In this document: positions 53,549 through 63,345 of the stretch, piece after piece
Position numbering within the stretch: the stretch's first letter is position 1
Layout of the letters: every line of letters begins with the position of its first letter
Source of the DNA: Verrucomicrobiales bacterium
Lineage (GTDB): Bacteria > Verrucomicrobiota > Verrucomicrobiia > Limisphaerales > JAYPXF01
Direction: 5' to 3'
NCBI GenBank assembly: GCA_002715965.1
Contig: PBAL01000074.1
Location: 1-64,000, forward strand
DNA length: 64,000 nucleotides
Notes under the pieces: model-generated
What the model was told of the DNA's origin: nothing
The model's database searches: none
Seen by the model: the letters and a program-made list of their open reading frames with translations, nothing else
Translations under genes and position numbers: made by a program

Positions 53549-56359
53549 CTACTTCTTGGCAACTTTCGCTGCAGTGATCGGCGCGGGGAAATCCTTGATC
53601 AGCTTTCCGTCCTCGCCGTTCCAGACGCGAAGCACTCCATCTTGTCCGCCGGCAACGACGATGGCGCCGTCGGGGGTGGATGCAGCCGAGTTCATGAAGT
53701 CGGCAGTGCCGGAAAAGGAGCGTTGGGCGCGGCCGCGTTCGTCGAGGAAGCGAACATGGCTCTCAGCGGTTGTGGCGAGGAAGCGCGATTCGTATCCGAT
53801 GAACTGGAGGGAGGTGATCTCCTTGGTGTAGCCCTTGATGGTGTATTTGGCTTCACCGGTCACGAGGTTCCATACCTTTACGATGCCGTCGGCACCGGCG
53901 CTGAGGAGCGTGCGCATGTCGGGTTTCAAATCGACGTCCATGACCTGGTGCGTGTGTCCCTCGAAGGAAAACAACTTCTTGCCGGTCTTTACTTCCCAGA
54001 TTTTCGCGAACTTGTCCGCTGCGCCGGAGGCCAGCCATTGGCCGTCGCGTGAGAAGTCGAGGCCAAGGACAATGTCGCTGTGGCAGTTGTAGATCTCCTG
54101 AACCTTCGCGCCGCTCGCGGTGTTCCAGATGATCACCTGTCCGCTGCGCGAAGTGTCCCCACTGCCGGTGGCCAACAGTGATCCATCGGGACTGAAAGCA
54201 GTCGAGTAGACACGCCCGGTGATGGGCGACTTGGCGGTGGCCGTGCCGATCGTACGAGAGAGCGACCACCCTGGCTCAATGGCCTTCAGCGAAGTCTGTG
54301 CCGCATGGCTCACGAGTTCGTTGCCCACGAAGCTCATCGCCGATTTGCCGACCGCATGTTTGCTCAATCCGGTCGCAGTTGCCGAGCTGTAGACATGCGC
54401 AATGCCGTCTGCGTTCTGCAGCGCGATGTATTGGCCACCGCTGGAGAATGAGCCCGAGATCCATTTCTTGGCGGCTGCCGTTGTAGACTTTTGCACGGCA
54501 GCCAGGTCGGTCTTGGCAGTTGCTGCCAGCTTCTTCGAGGCTTCGAGTTCACCCTTGGCCTTGTCGACCGCCTTGGCCGCGCGATCCACATCGACCACCG
54601 CGCGCTTGGCCTGCTCCACTGAGGATTTATAGGCCTGGGCGGGCTTCTCGGCATCGACAAGTTTCTTCTCTGCATCGGCGAGGGCTTTCTTGGCGTCATC
54701 GACCTTCTTCTGCTCCGCCTTCTTGGCCGCGTCGTCCTTGGCGGCAGCAAGGGCTTTCTCAGCGTCTGCGACTGACTTGTCGGCTTTGGCCTTGGCATCC
54801 TGTGCGGCCTTCAGATCCTTTGCCTTGTCGTCGGATTCCTTCTTTTTCTTGTCCCTGTCTTCGTTGGCTTTCTTCAGGGCATCATCGGTCTTCTTCTTGT
54901 TGGCCTCTGCTGTCTTCACGGCGCCTTCGTGATAGGTGACCTCCGTGCGGGCGAAAGCCTCATACCGTGTTTGACCAGCGAGTTCGCCAGCTTTTTCGAA
55001 ATCACCGCGGATGTCTTTAACCAGTTTCCCATCTGCCGCATTCGAGAGTTTTGCGGTGGTGGAACCGTCACCCATACTCAGGATGAGCTTCCCATCTGTG
55101 CTCAACGCAACGGAAGCAACCTCAGCACCCTGGGTGATCTTCTTCAACTCCTTCGCGTTTACGGCGTCCCAAGTGCGCACGGTTTTGTCCTGGCTACCGG
55201 ATACGATTGTGTTCCCGGAGTTCGAGTCGAGTGACGTGATCGCGGCTGAGTGTCCTTTCAGTTCTTTGACGACTTTCTGGTCCTTCGCTGAAACCGCAAT
55301 CTTCCAGGTGCGGATGATCTTGTCGGAGCCGGCTCCGGCGACGAATTCATTGCCGCCAAAGATTGCGACTGCGGTCAGGTCGGAGGGTGATTTGATCTCG
55401 GTGACCAACGCACCGTCCGACACGCTCCAAACCCGGATCGTCTTGTCGCTGGATGCGGCTGCCACGCGGTTTCCATCCGCGGCCAGGCTGATGTCCTTGA
55501 TCTGACCGGCCTTGATGGAGAAGGTCTTGAGTTCCCGTTTGCTGACAGCATCGAACACGCGCACGGAACTGCCTTCACCAACTGCAAAGCGATTGCCATC
55601 CCGGCTGGCCGAAATCCTGGCGGTCGCCCCACCGGCAAGCATGGACGGACCGGCGTGTTTCTTGGTCCAGAACTTCACTTCCTGGTAACTGCCGGAAACA
55701 AGCGTATTGCCGTCCGGGCTGAAGTTCAGCGTATAGGCCATGTCGTGATGCGCGACCTTCTGGCCGTTGTAACGCTTGTCCGCGGCGATCTTCGGATCAG
55801 TCAATTCGGCGACGAGTCGTTGGGTGGGAAGGTGATACACGTGCACGCGGTTGCCGCGATTGGCGGCCGCGTATTGTCCGTCATCAGAAAGGGCGACCGT
55901 ATAGATCGGATTGAAGCTGGCTGCTAGAGGTTGCCAGTCGATCTTGGTGAAGCCGATCACTTCACCTTTGGCGCCTTGATCGATCCAGAGTTTCAAGAGC
56001 GCAAGCTGGGAAGGTGTCAGGTTTTTGGCGCCGGACTTGTTGCCCTTCGGAGGCATGATTGGATCTTCCGTGTGACTGGCGACCTGAAAGAGCAGGCTTT
56101 CCGCGCTCTTGCCGGGCTTGGTCGCGGGACCGGAGTCGCCTCCTTCGAGAATCAACTTGGGCGTTTCGAGATTCAGATCCGCCTTGGCCTTGGTGGTGTT
56201 GTGGCAGGCGAGACAGTTGGCGCGCAGGATGGGGAGGATTTCCTTTTCGAAATCGACGGTGGATTTGCGCTCCAGCTTGGCAACGGTGAGCGCAGCCGAG
56301 GCGTTCAGAGTGCTTGCGACAAAAGCGACGGCAAGGAGTTGAGTAGATTTTCGGATCAT
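53549..56359 (-). CDS. Heme c / WD40-repeat protein with inserted coiled coil
   Basis: This 936-residue exported protein has a signal peptide, then a PSCyt1-type heme domain with CLACH (~50-135, IMPPKGNKSG). A WD40 propeller with at least six repeats comes next (SGSQDKTVRTWD, ASSDKTIRVW, and later GAADKFAKIWEVKTGKK, AGADGIVKVWNL). Residues ~470-635 are an Ala/Lys/Asp-rich coiled coil that splits the WD40 repeats. It overlaps the upstream PPC gene by 4 bp (ATGA). The role is not known: a heme and propeller on the same chain suggests a surface redox scaffold. Confidence 0.9.
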   Translation of the reverse strand: MIRKSTQLLAVAFVASTLNASAALTVAKLERKSTVDFEKEILPILRANCLACHNTTKAKADLNLETPKLILEGGDSGPATKPGKSAESLLFQVASHTEDPIMPPKGNKSGAKNLTPSQLALLKLWIDQGAKGEVIGFTKIDWQPLAASFNPIYTVALSDDGQYAAANRGNRVHVYHLPTQRLVAELTDPKIAADKRYNGQKVAHHDMAYTLNFSPDGNTLVSGSYQEVKFWTKKHAGPSMLAGGATARISASRDGNRFAVGEGSSVRVFDAVSKRELKTFSIKAGQIKDISLAADGNRVAAASSDKTIRVWSVSDGALVTEIKSPSDLTAVAIFGGNEFVAGAGSDKIIRTWKIAVSAKDQKVVKELKGHSAAITSLDSNSGNTIVSGSQDKTVRTWDAVNAKELKKITQGAEVASVALSTDGKLILSMGDGSTTAKLSNAADGKLVKDIRGDFEKAGELAGQTRYEAFARTEVTYHEGAVKTAEANKKKTDDALKKANEDRDKKKKESDDKAKDLKAAQDAKAKADKSVADAEKALAAAKDDAAKKAEQKKVDDAKKALADAEKKLVDAEKPAQAYKSSVEQAKRAVVDVDRAAKAVDKAKGELEASKKLAATAKTDLAAVQKSTTAAAKKWISGSFSSGGQYIALQNADGIAHVYSSATATGLSKHAVGKSAMSFVGNELVSHAAQTSLKAIEPGWSLSRTIGTATAKSPITGRVYSTAFSPDGSLLATGSGDTSRSGQVIIWNTASGAKVQEIYNCHSDIVLGLDFSRDGQWLASGAADKFAKIWEVKTGKKLFSFEGHTHQVMDVDLKPDMRTLLSAGADGIVKVWNLVTGEAKYTIKGYTKEITSLQFIGYESRFLATTAESHVRFLDERGRAQRSFSGTADFMNSAASTPDGAIVVAGGQDGVLRVWNGEDGKLIKDFPAPITAAKVAKK

Positions 56360-58725
56360 TTCTTGGGCTTCGGATTGACCTTCACGAAAAACGGCATCGA
56401 ATAGAAATCAACGGTAAGAGAACTGGGTTTGGTCTTGGCGGCCAGATCCTTGGCCTTTTTCTTCGCGGCATCGCGCTTGGCCACAAGATCTTTTGCCACC
56501 TTGGCCGCCTCGTCCGCTTCCTTCTTCACGGCCGCAACTTGGTCAGGCGTCAGACCCTTGATCTTGGTGACATCGGTCAGCGACTTGGCGTGCTTCTCTG
56601 CTTCGGCGGCCTTGGCTTCGGCGGTTTTTGCATCAGCTTCAGCGGTTTCCAGAGCCTTCGAGCGACGACGATAATTCCCCTTGGAGTTTGTCTTGAGGTA
56701 AAGCTGATGCGTGCCTTCGGGGAGCTTGTAGGTGGCGAGGTTGATTTCCAGCGAACCGCCTTCCTTCTTGATGGTGGCATCCTTGATCTTCCCAAGCGCC
56801 GAATGACCGTAGGGTTTAATTTTCAGGTCGGCTGCGAACTCTCCGCGACGCGCGACCTTCACAGGCACCTTCACCTTTCCACCAACAGTAACTTCAAGCG
56901 GTTTGCCGGCATCGGCGATCAATTCTATCGGAGCGCTTTCCCTGGTCACCGCCAATACCAGACGATCGCTCAATCGGACGTGCGCCTTCTCTGTAGTGGA
57001 TGCGCTATAGTCGATATCCCAGTTCACAGAAGCGATGCGTGCAGTTCGGGTAACCGCTTTCCCGGCCAGCTTGGACTTGCCGACCACGCGAACGGATCCG
57101 GCCCATTCCTTGGCGGTCTCGGACCCGCGAAGCAAGAGAAGACCCGCCTTCGCCGAACCCGTGAATCTCAGCGGGCTGAACGAAACACCATCCGGAAGAC
57201 CTTCCACCTCGATGTTGACCTCGTCCTTGAACCCATCACGCCGGAACAACAGCACGTTCAACGCCTCGACATCTCCCTGGCGCAAAACGGTGTTGGAGCG
57301 CCAGACATCACGACGATCGGTCTTCGCCTTGCGTGGAATGGGTTGAGCGACCAGAAAGTAATCAGGACGTTCCTTGCGGAAAATGAGGCGATAGACACGC
57401 CGAGGGTCGGCAGTCACGCCGTTGAAGAGATCGCGCACGACCACCCGATAGGAACCATCAGCCTTCACTTCAAAGCGCGCATCGTCGTCATGATGAAAGG
57501 TGTCAAAATCCACTCCGCCAAAGTTTTTGTCCGCGTCGCCCAAGGTCAGCACGTCGGAGTAAGTCCACTTGCCCTCCTTGTCCTGAGTCGCTTTCTGGAT
57601 GACGACAAGCGGGTCGGTTGAGTGGCCGTATCGATGCGAAATGATTTCAGCCTGGTAAACCTCCCCTTTCTTCGCGTCGAATGAGTAATAGTCCCGATCC
57701 CGTGCGGGGTAGAATTGCCCGGAGATATCGCAGGGCAACTTGACGGCCTGCGCTTTTTCAGGCGAGTTGTTTGGTTCGGTTTCCACCACGACCGCGTTTG
57801 ATGCGAACCCGATCAGGTGTCCGTGAGAAGCAAAGCCTTCCAAAGTCGCGCCTCCTTCACTCAGCGAGATACCGGCGGGCAATGCCTGGCTCGATTTTGG
57901 CGCGGTGATTTCCACCTCCTTTATCTCGACGGCCGTCCGATCGATCTTGGCCTTGGTCGCTGCGCCTTTCAGATTGCGGCCGAAGAGTTTCACCTTTGAC
58001 TTCGCGCCAGGCTTCACCGCGAGTGGAAGTATGTAATCCACCTGCGCACCAGCTGAGATCTGCAGTCGATAGTAGTAAGATGGACCACCGCGAAACACGC
58101 GATCGGATACGCACACGAACACGTCCCCATCAATCGAAGCCGTGAAATCAATCACCTCTTCATTGTCAACGTGCCCAACCTCTTGCCGCGAACTGTCAAA
58201 AATCGTCAATACACCCGAGGACTGAGAATCCAGAGAGCGATCGAGCAGTTGCAAAGTCAGCCGTTGGCCTTTCTTGAGAGCGACTTTGTAGAAATCGTTG
58301 TTCTCCTTGTCGGTGTGTCCGTTGATGACCGAATTCACAGTGACCGGCATTGCCTTCTCAAACGAAACGTTACCGGTGACCCCGACGATGTCGTTCATTC
58401 GCGTGACCGCGATCGATCGTGGATTGGATGCACCGTATTGGCCGACAACCCACGCGCTGTAGACTCCATCGGGAACGTCCTTGCTGATAGTGACGGTAAA
58501 CTTCTTTCCGTCGGCGTGCAGTTTCCCGGTCAGGCCGGGATGGGAGAAAAGGATCTGCCGGAGCTGATCGAGATTGGCCCCACTCGGCGTGATGTCCAGG
58601 GTGGCACCCGCCTTGCCGCCGGCTGGGAACAGCGCGGACAAGCTCGCGACCGGCAGTTGCGCATGCGATTGTTGGCCGGCGAACAGGCCGGCCAGAACCA
58701 TAAATCCAACAATTATTCGCTTCAT
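56356..58725 (-). CDS. Secreted PPC-domain protein with C-terminal coiled coil
   Basis: This 789-residue protein has a signal peptide from the ATG at 58725 (RIIVGFMVLAGLFAGQQSHA). IPT-like and PPC (bacterial pre-peptidase C-terminal) domains occur twice (NNDFYKVALKKGQRLTLQLL; ARDRDYYSFDAKKGEVYQAE). The last part has a ~90-residue Ala/Lys/Glu coil (~680-770) followed by a short beta strand (SSLTVDFYSMPFFVKV). It is the first gene of a two-gene operon with the heme/WD40 protein. Such pairs occur in Planctomycetes and Verrucomicrobia; role unknown. Confidence 0.88.
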   Translation of the reverse strand: MKRIIVGFMVLAGLFAGQQSHAQLPVASLSALFPAGGKAGATLDITPSGANLDQLRQILFSHPGLTGKLHADGKKFTVTISKDVPDGVYSAWVVGQYGASNPRSIAVTRMNDIVGVTGNVSFEKAMPVTVNSVINGHTDKENNDFYKVALKKGQRLTLQLLDRSLDSQSSGVLTIFDSSRQEVGHVDNEEVIDFTASIDGDVFVCVSDRVFRGGPSYYYRLQISAGAQVDYILPLAVKPGAKSKVKLFGRNLKGAATKAKIDRTAVEIKEVEITAPKSSQALPAGISLSEGGATLEGFASHGHLIGFASNAVVVETEPNNSPEKAQAVKLPCDISGQFYPARDRDYYSFDAKKGEVYQAEIISHRYGHSTDPLVVIQKATQDKEGKWTYSDVLTLGDADKNFGGVDFDTFHHDDDARFEVKADGSYRVVVRDLFNGVTADPRRVYRLIFRKERPDYFLVAQPIPRKAKTDRRDVWRSNTVLRQGDVEALNVLLFRRDGFKDEVNIEVEGLPDGVSFSPLRFTGSAKAGLLLLRGSETAKEWAGSVRVVGKSKLAGKAVTRTARIASVNWDIDYSASTTEKAHVRLSDRLVLAVTRESAPIELIADAGKPLEVTVGGKVKVPVKVARRGEFAADLKIKPYGHSALGKIKDATIKKEGGSLEINLATYKLPEGTHQLYLKTNSKGNYRRRSKALETAEADAKTAEAKAAEAEKHAKSLTDVTKIKGLTPDQVAAVKKEADEAAKVAKDLVAKRDAAKKKAKDLAAKTKPSSLTVDFYSMPFFVKVNPKPKK

Positions 58726-58872
58726 GAATGCAATGGGTGCGTCAATGGACGCACGCAATACTGGTTGAATTCTGAAACAATCGTGGGTTTTGGAAGCCCG
58801 CGTCAAGCTCGCGGAAGAGGGAAGGTTGAATTCGCTCGCACAGTTACGCCATCAAAGATTTCCCAATGCGAA

Positions 58873-60222
58873 TCAGGTGATCTTGTATTTGCTCTCCTCT
58901 TTCTTCGGCAGAACGGCGGCCGAGCGCAGATAAACCCGGCAGGTGTAGCTCTCCAGAGCGAGGAGTTCGCCGGCAAAATCCTGATCTGTGCCGGCTTGTT
59001 TCTCCAGCTCTTCAAATCGGCCTTTGGATATCTGGACAACAGCCTCCAGTTGCTTTTCGCCGAAGTCCGACTTGATGGGAGCGAGGGCGAATATTGCGCG
59101 GAAGCCGTTCTCGCGTCCAAGGAAGCGGTCGTAGGCGTAAGGCTCGGCACGGACGAGCTCGCCCGCCCATTTCACGTTCTTACCCTTGAACTCCTCGTTG
59201 AAGCGCTTCTCCGATTCAAGACCGTAGACATCCGCGCCGAAGCAACGATCGCGAAATTCCTTCACTGAGTCGGACAACTTCTCAGGCGCCTCAACCTTCA
59301 CCGGTTCAACGCGGTCTTTCTCCGTGACTTTGACGGTCTTGGCTTTGGCATCTTTGTCCGGGGCGTCTTTGCTGGGTTCGGGTTTCGAACCGGGTTTCTG
59401 CTCAGCTTGCTTCTCCGGGATTTTTTCGTCCGGGTCCGGCGTCAGCGGAGGAGGTTTGGCGGTCACTGGCTCGGGGTTTGCCGTGGGCGAAGTTCCCATG
59501 ATGATGGTTACGAGTTCATCGAGGGTGATGTCCCAGCGTTTCTTCGCCCAAAGCGCGCGAAGGTCTTTCCACGGAGTGACCTGTGTGCCGGGCGGGTAAT
59601 CGCACCAGTGAGCGAGATACGAACGGTGATTGATGATCACGTAAACGAGGAGAAGAAACGCGAGGAAGCTCACGATGCTGCCAAAGACAACCACCCAAGC
59701 GCCCAGGATCAAGGCGCCGGCAAGGACCATTGGAATGGCCGAATCCCAATCGATTTTCTTGGTGGCCGGATTGCGAACAATTCCCACCGCGTGAATCAAG
59801 GTGGCCATCCACCAAGCCACCGCCACCCAGGCAAACGGAGCGAAGATGATGCCGAAGATTCCAGCCAATCCCGGAACGGCTGCAAAACCAGCGACGCGAA
59901 TCCATTGCGCCAGGGGGCGTTTCACGGTCTGCGCGCTGGTCGCGCTCGTATGAATCGCAACGTAGACCGCCACCGCACTCAATAGAATCGCAATTACGAC
60001 AAACTCAAGCAGACCGATGAAATCACCAAACGAGGTCAGCCCGGCCGCTGATACGATGCTGGCCGCGGCCAAGATGGTCCAAGCCGTTCCGGTCGCTTTT
60101 TCATCCGTCGCGACCGCGATGAATTCATCGTGGTCGAAAGTCGCACATTTCTTTATTCGTTCAGCCAGGGCCATCGCTTGTTTGGACGCGTCAACGTCTT
60201 CGCGGGCTACGACATATTTCAT
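58873..60222 (-). CDS. Multi-pass membrane protein with Pro/Lys linker, unrecognised
   Basis: This is a 449-residue protein from the ATG at 60222 (a TTG 21 bp upstream is possible). An N-terminal charged helix region (1-40) is followed by four or five TM helices between ~45 and 205 (LTSFGDFIGLLEFVVIAILL; AVPGLAGIFGIIFAPFAWV; GALILGAWVVVFGSIVSFLA), resembling a Yip1-type membrane domain. A Pro/Lys/Glu linker (~255-320) leads to a ~120-residue soluble domain (CFGADVYGLESEKRFNEEF). I do not recognise the family. It is 148 bp upstream of the PPC gene and perhaps separate. Confidence 0.7.
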   Translation of the reverse strand: MKYVVAREDVDASKQAMALAERIKKCATFDHDEFIAVATDEKATGTAWTILAAASIVSAAGLTSFGDFIGLLEFVVIAILLSAVAVYVAIHTSATSAQTVKRPLAQWIRVAGFAAVPGLAGIFGIIFAPFAWVAVAWWMATLIHAVGIVRNPATKKIDWDSAIPMVLAGALILGAWVVVFGSIVSFLAFLLLVYVIINHRSYLAHWCDYPPGTQVTPWKDLRALWAKKRWDITLDELVTIIMGTSPTANPEPVTAKPPPLTPDPDEKIPEKQAEQKPGSKPEPSKDAPDKDAKAKTVKVTEKDRVEPVKVEAPEKLSDSVKEFRDRCFGADVYGLESEKRFNEEFKGKNVKWAGELVRAEPYAYDRFLGRENGFRAIFALAPIKSDFGEKQLEAVVQISKGRFEELEKQAGTDQDFAGELLALESYTCRVYLRSAAVLPKKEESKYKIT

Positions 60223-60334
60223 CGCCCGGAGTTCGGGACACAAAACGCGTTTGTCAGTTGCAAACTTCCGTTCTCACCCGGGCGAATGATGCTTGCTGGT
60301 GCTTGCCGGGGAAAGGATATTGGGCGCGGCGCAG

Positions 60335-61570
60335 ATGTTGAATGCGGACGGAAAACCCGAGGAACGCGCAAGGATTCCCGAATGGGCGGCCGCCCTTGAT
60401 GAGATTGTCGCCAAATCCCAGGAACGACTGATCGGAATTCGACGCCACCTCCACCAGCATCCCGAGCTCAGTGCCGCCGAACAGGAAACGACGCGCTACC
60501 TCAGCGGCTTGATTGAGGAGCTCGATCTTGAAGTTCGAACCGGTCCGCGCGATCGCGGCTTGATCATTGATTCACGCCCCCCCGCAGATTTGAGACGCGT
60601 TGCGGTCAGGGGTGATATCGATGCCCTGCCGATTCAGGATCAAAAGGAAGTTTCGTACAAGAGCCAGAACGCAGGCGTCATGCACGCCTGCGGGCACGAT
60701 GCCCACTCCGCCTGCATCATCGGCGTGATTCGCGCCTTGGCCGAGCTCCAGAAGAACGAGCTCATCCCGTGGCCGGTGCATTGGAGGGCGATTCTTCAGC
60801 CTTCCGAGGAAATCGCTTCCGGCGCGAAGGAAATGATTTCCATCGGCGCTCTCACCGGTGTGGAGGCAATCTTTGCGCTCCATCTCGAACCGGCAAAACC
60901 CACTGGTGTGATTCGTGTGAAGAACGGCACCTTTACCGCGTCCTGCGATGAATTCGAGGTGCACGTCACCGGCCGGGGTGGACACGGTGCGCGCCCGCAT
61001 GAGACAATCGATCCAATTGCTGCGTCAGCACAATTGATCACGGCGATTTATCAGATGCTTCCGCGCAAGATGAATCCACAGGTGCCGGTGGTTGCATCGG
61101 TCGGAGAGATTTCCGCGGGGCACAGTCCGAACGTCATTCCCGAAAAGGCCGTGCTCAAGGGAACCATTCGTGCCTTGAGCGAAAAAGCCCGGACGTCCGC
61201 GAAGGAAACATTGGAAGACATCGTCTCCGGAATCGCACGCCTCACCGGCTGTCGGATGGAAACAAGCTTCGCGTACGGATGTGCGGGTGTCGTGAACGAC
61301 CCGGACTTGACCGACATCATCCGCAGCGCCAGTCACACGATTCCTGAGGGGATTGACATTGAAGAGATGGACAACGCGAGCATGGGTGGAGAGGACTTCG
61401 CGGAATACGTCCAACATATCCCCGGCAGCATGTTTCGGCTCGGTTGCCAATCCGCCTCGGGCTGTTCGACCTTGCACACACCTGAATTCGATCTCGACGA
61501 ACGCGCCATCGGCATCGGCGTCCGCATTCTCACCCGCGCCTTGATCCTCTGTTCCGCGCCAGCTTCCTGA
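60335..61570 (+). CDS. M20-family amidohydrolase (peptidase dimerisation type)
   Basis: This is an about 411-residue zinc amidohydrolase of the M20/ama-hippurate hydrolase group, hydrolysing N-acyl amino acids or similar. It has RRHLHQHPELSAAEQE, RGDIDALPIQD, MHACGHDAHSA (metal-binding), and LQPSEEIASGAKEM (catalytic Glu). A dimerisation domain is at ~190-300 (GRGGHGARPHETIDPI). The start is uncertain: TTG 60293 or 60320 are also possible. Gene 61572 follows with a 1-bp gap. Confidence 0.92.
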   Translation: MLNADGKPEERARIPEWAAALDEIVAKSQERLIGIRRHLHQHPELSAAEQETTRYLSGLIEELDLEVRTGPRDRGLIIDSRPPADLRRVAVRGDIDALPIQDQKEVSYKSQNAGVMHACGHDAHSACIIGVIRALAELQKNELIPWPVHWRAILQPSEEIASGAKEMISIGALTGVEAIFALHLEPAKPTGVIRVKNGTFTASCDEFEVHVTGRGGHGARPHETIDPIAASAQLITAIYQMLPRKMNPQVPVVASVGEISAGHSPNVIPEKAVLKGTIRALSEKARTSAKETLEDIVSGIARLTGCRMETSFAYGCAGVVNDPDLTDIIRSASHTIPEGIDIEEMDNASMGGEDFAEYVQHIPGSMFRLGCQSASGCSTLHTPEFDLDERAIGIGVRILTRALILCSAPAS

Positions 61571-61571
61571 C

Positions 61572-62696
61572 ATGGGTTCCACCGACAAACTTAGCTTCAC
61601 CTTCAACGACTCGCCGTCGATCGGAATCGAACTCGAACTTGCTCTTATCGACAAGGAAACGGGCGCGTTGACCAGCGCGATCAACGGATTGCTTGAGCGT
61701 GTCCCGGATCAATACGCCTCCACTATCAAGCCGGAATTCATGCAGTGTTATGTGGAGGTCAATTCCGCAACCTGCAACACCATCGACCGGGCTGAAACCG
61801 ATTTGCGCGCGAAGCTCCAGGCCATGCAGAAGGCCGCGGACGACATGGGCGTTGGACTGCTCTGGACAGGCACCCATCCCTTCTCACGCTGGGGTGAACA
61901 GACTCCCAGTCCGAGCCAGCGCTATGCGGACCTGCTGGATCTGCTTCAAGACCTCGGACGACAATTGATCACCTTTGGCCTGCACGTTCATGTGGGCGTC
62001 GACACGGGTGACAAGGCGATCATCATCTGCGATCGAATTTTGAAACACCTGCCCGTCTTGCTTGCACTCAGTTGCAACAGCCCCTGGTGGGAAAACCGCA
62101 TTACCGGACTGCAATCCCACCGTTCCAAGATCATGGAAGCGCTTCCGACTGCTGGCCTTCCTCCGCAGATGAGCAATTGGAGCGAATACGTCTGGCTCGT
62201 GAACCACCTCACCAAGACCAAGTTCATGAACAGTATTCGCGAACTCTGGTGGGACGTGCGTCCGCACAACAATTTCGGCACGGTGGAAGTCCGCATCTGC
62301 GATACGCCCGGTTCGTTGGAAGACGCCCTCTCCATTGCCGCGCTTGTTCAATGCATCGTCGTGGGGCTTTCAGAGGAGATCGATGAAGGCACCTACCAAC
62401 ACGACGCCCACCCCATGATGATTCGCCAGAACAAATGGCGCGCCGCCCGTTACGGATTGGATGCGGACATCGTGGACGGCATCACCCTCGAATGTAAGAC
62501 CGCCCGCGAACGTGCGGCTGACATGGTGGATACGCTCGGTGATACCGCGAGTGCATTGGGATGCTCGAAGTGGTTGGCGAGGATTCTTGAGATGGCGAAG
62601 GCTCCAACTGCCGCGGAGCGCCAATTAAAGCTGCTTGAAGAGAAAACGACACACGCGGACCTGGTTCGTGAATTGATCGCGCAAACGCGGGTTTAG
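61572..62696 (+). CDS. GCS2-family carboxylate-amine ligase (YbdK-like)
   Basis: This 374-residue member of the glutamate-cysteine ligase GCS2 family makes gamma-glutamyl bonds with ATP. Motifs: SIGIELELALID, THPFSRWGEQ, and GLHVHVGV. The ATG at 61572 starts 1 bp after the M20 gene stop, so they form an operon. The pairing of an amide-forming and an amide-cleaving enzyme suggests a shared gamma-glutamyl or N-acyl metabolite. Confidence 0.9.
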   Translation: MGSTDKLSFTFNDSPSIGIELELALIDKETGALTSAINGLLERVPDQYASTIKPEFMQCYVEVNSATCNTIDRAETDLRAKLQAMQKAADDMGVGLLWTGTHPFSRWGEQTPSPSQRYADLLDLLQDLGRQLITFGLHVHVGVDTGDKAIIICDRILKHLPVLLALSCNSPWWENRITGLQSHRSKIMEALPTAGLPPQMSNWSEYVWLVNHLTKTKFMNSIRELWWDVRPHNNFGTVEVRICDTPGSLEDALSIAALVQCIVVGLSEEIDEGTYQHDAHPMMIRQNKWRAARYGLDADIVDGITLECKTARERAADMVDTLGDTASALGCSKWLARILEMAKAPTAAERQLKLLEEKTTHADLVRELIAQTRV

Positions 62697-62856
62697 AATC
62701 AAGGCCGCTGAATCAAAGGTCGTGGCTGCCTGATCAAGAAGAGTCAGTACAAGTCACTGAAAAGAACCGACGCAGCGTGAACCCTGGTCATCAACGAATG
62801 ACGAGACCCGAGAAATCGTCTCGAAGCGACCGTGAACTTGGGTTGGAATCCGGCAC

Positions 62857-63015
62857 ATGAAATCTCTGCGTGAAGAGCTTTGGTTTGAGGTGCCCGCCCG
62901 TCGGGCGTTCATCAACATCACCTCGAAAGTCGAAGAATTGGTTCGGCAAAGCGGCGTCAAAGATGGGCTCTGTTTGTGCTCGGCTATGCATATAAGTGTG
63001 CGTTGTCTTTTGTGA
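62857..63015 (+). pseudogene. 5' fragment of a YjbQ (UPF0047) gene
   Basis: ATG 62857 begins [19 protein letters not shown], then [19 protein letters not shown], the start of the YjbQ/UPF0047 family (~140 residues in full). After AMHIS the similarity stops near 63000 and the frame ends at 63015. The 3' two thirds are replaced by a fragment of another gene. Confidence 0.7.
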
Positions 63016-63016
63016 A

Positions 63017-63215
63017 ATGGAACCACAACACTTGGCATGGGTGGCCGAGCGCGAAAATGGCGCACGTGGCTTCGGTTTTACCGGCATGCGTGTGAACGCC
63101 AACTGGACCCACGACGATTTCCGAAAGGTGATTCTCAACGGGATCGCTTGGATGGCAAAGTTGAAGATTCCCAGCAATGGCGTCGATTCTTCCGCACTCA
63201 CCAATGACGAACTCA
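63017..63215 (+). pseudogene. 3' fragment of a ThuA-like gene
   Basis: The frame at 63017 encodes EPQHLAWVAERENGARGFGF, then TGMRVNANWTHDDFRKVILN and AWMAKLKIPSNGVDSS. This is the C-terminal end of ThuA-like (trehalose utilisation, class-I glutamine-amidotransferase-fold) proteins. No N-terminal part is present, and it follows directly on the YjbQ fragment. The frame remains open to 63505 but the later residues do not resemble the family. Confidence 0.65.
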
Positions 63216-63345
63216 CGGCGATGGCGCGGAAGTTCCAGAACGGATTCGGCAAGGCCGGGTACAAAGCTCGCCCACCGGGCCATCCCAATGCCAAACCGTT
63301 CTTCGAAAGCGCCAGATCTGCCGTTCGATCTAAGGGAAGTCCTTC

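Noticed and set aside
56539-59268. Long plus-strand frames opposite the PPC and membrane protein genes
   Set aside because: Antisense shadows with no recognisable domain or start signals.
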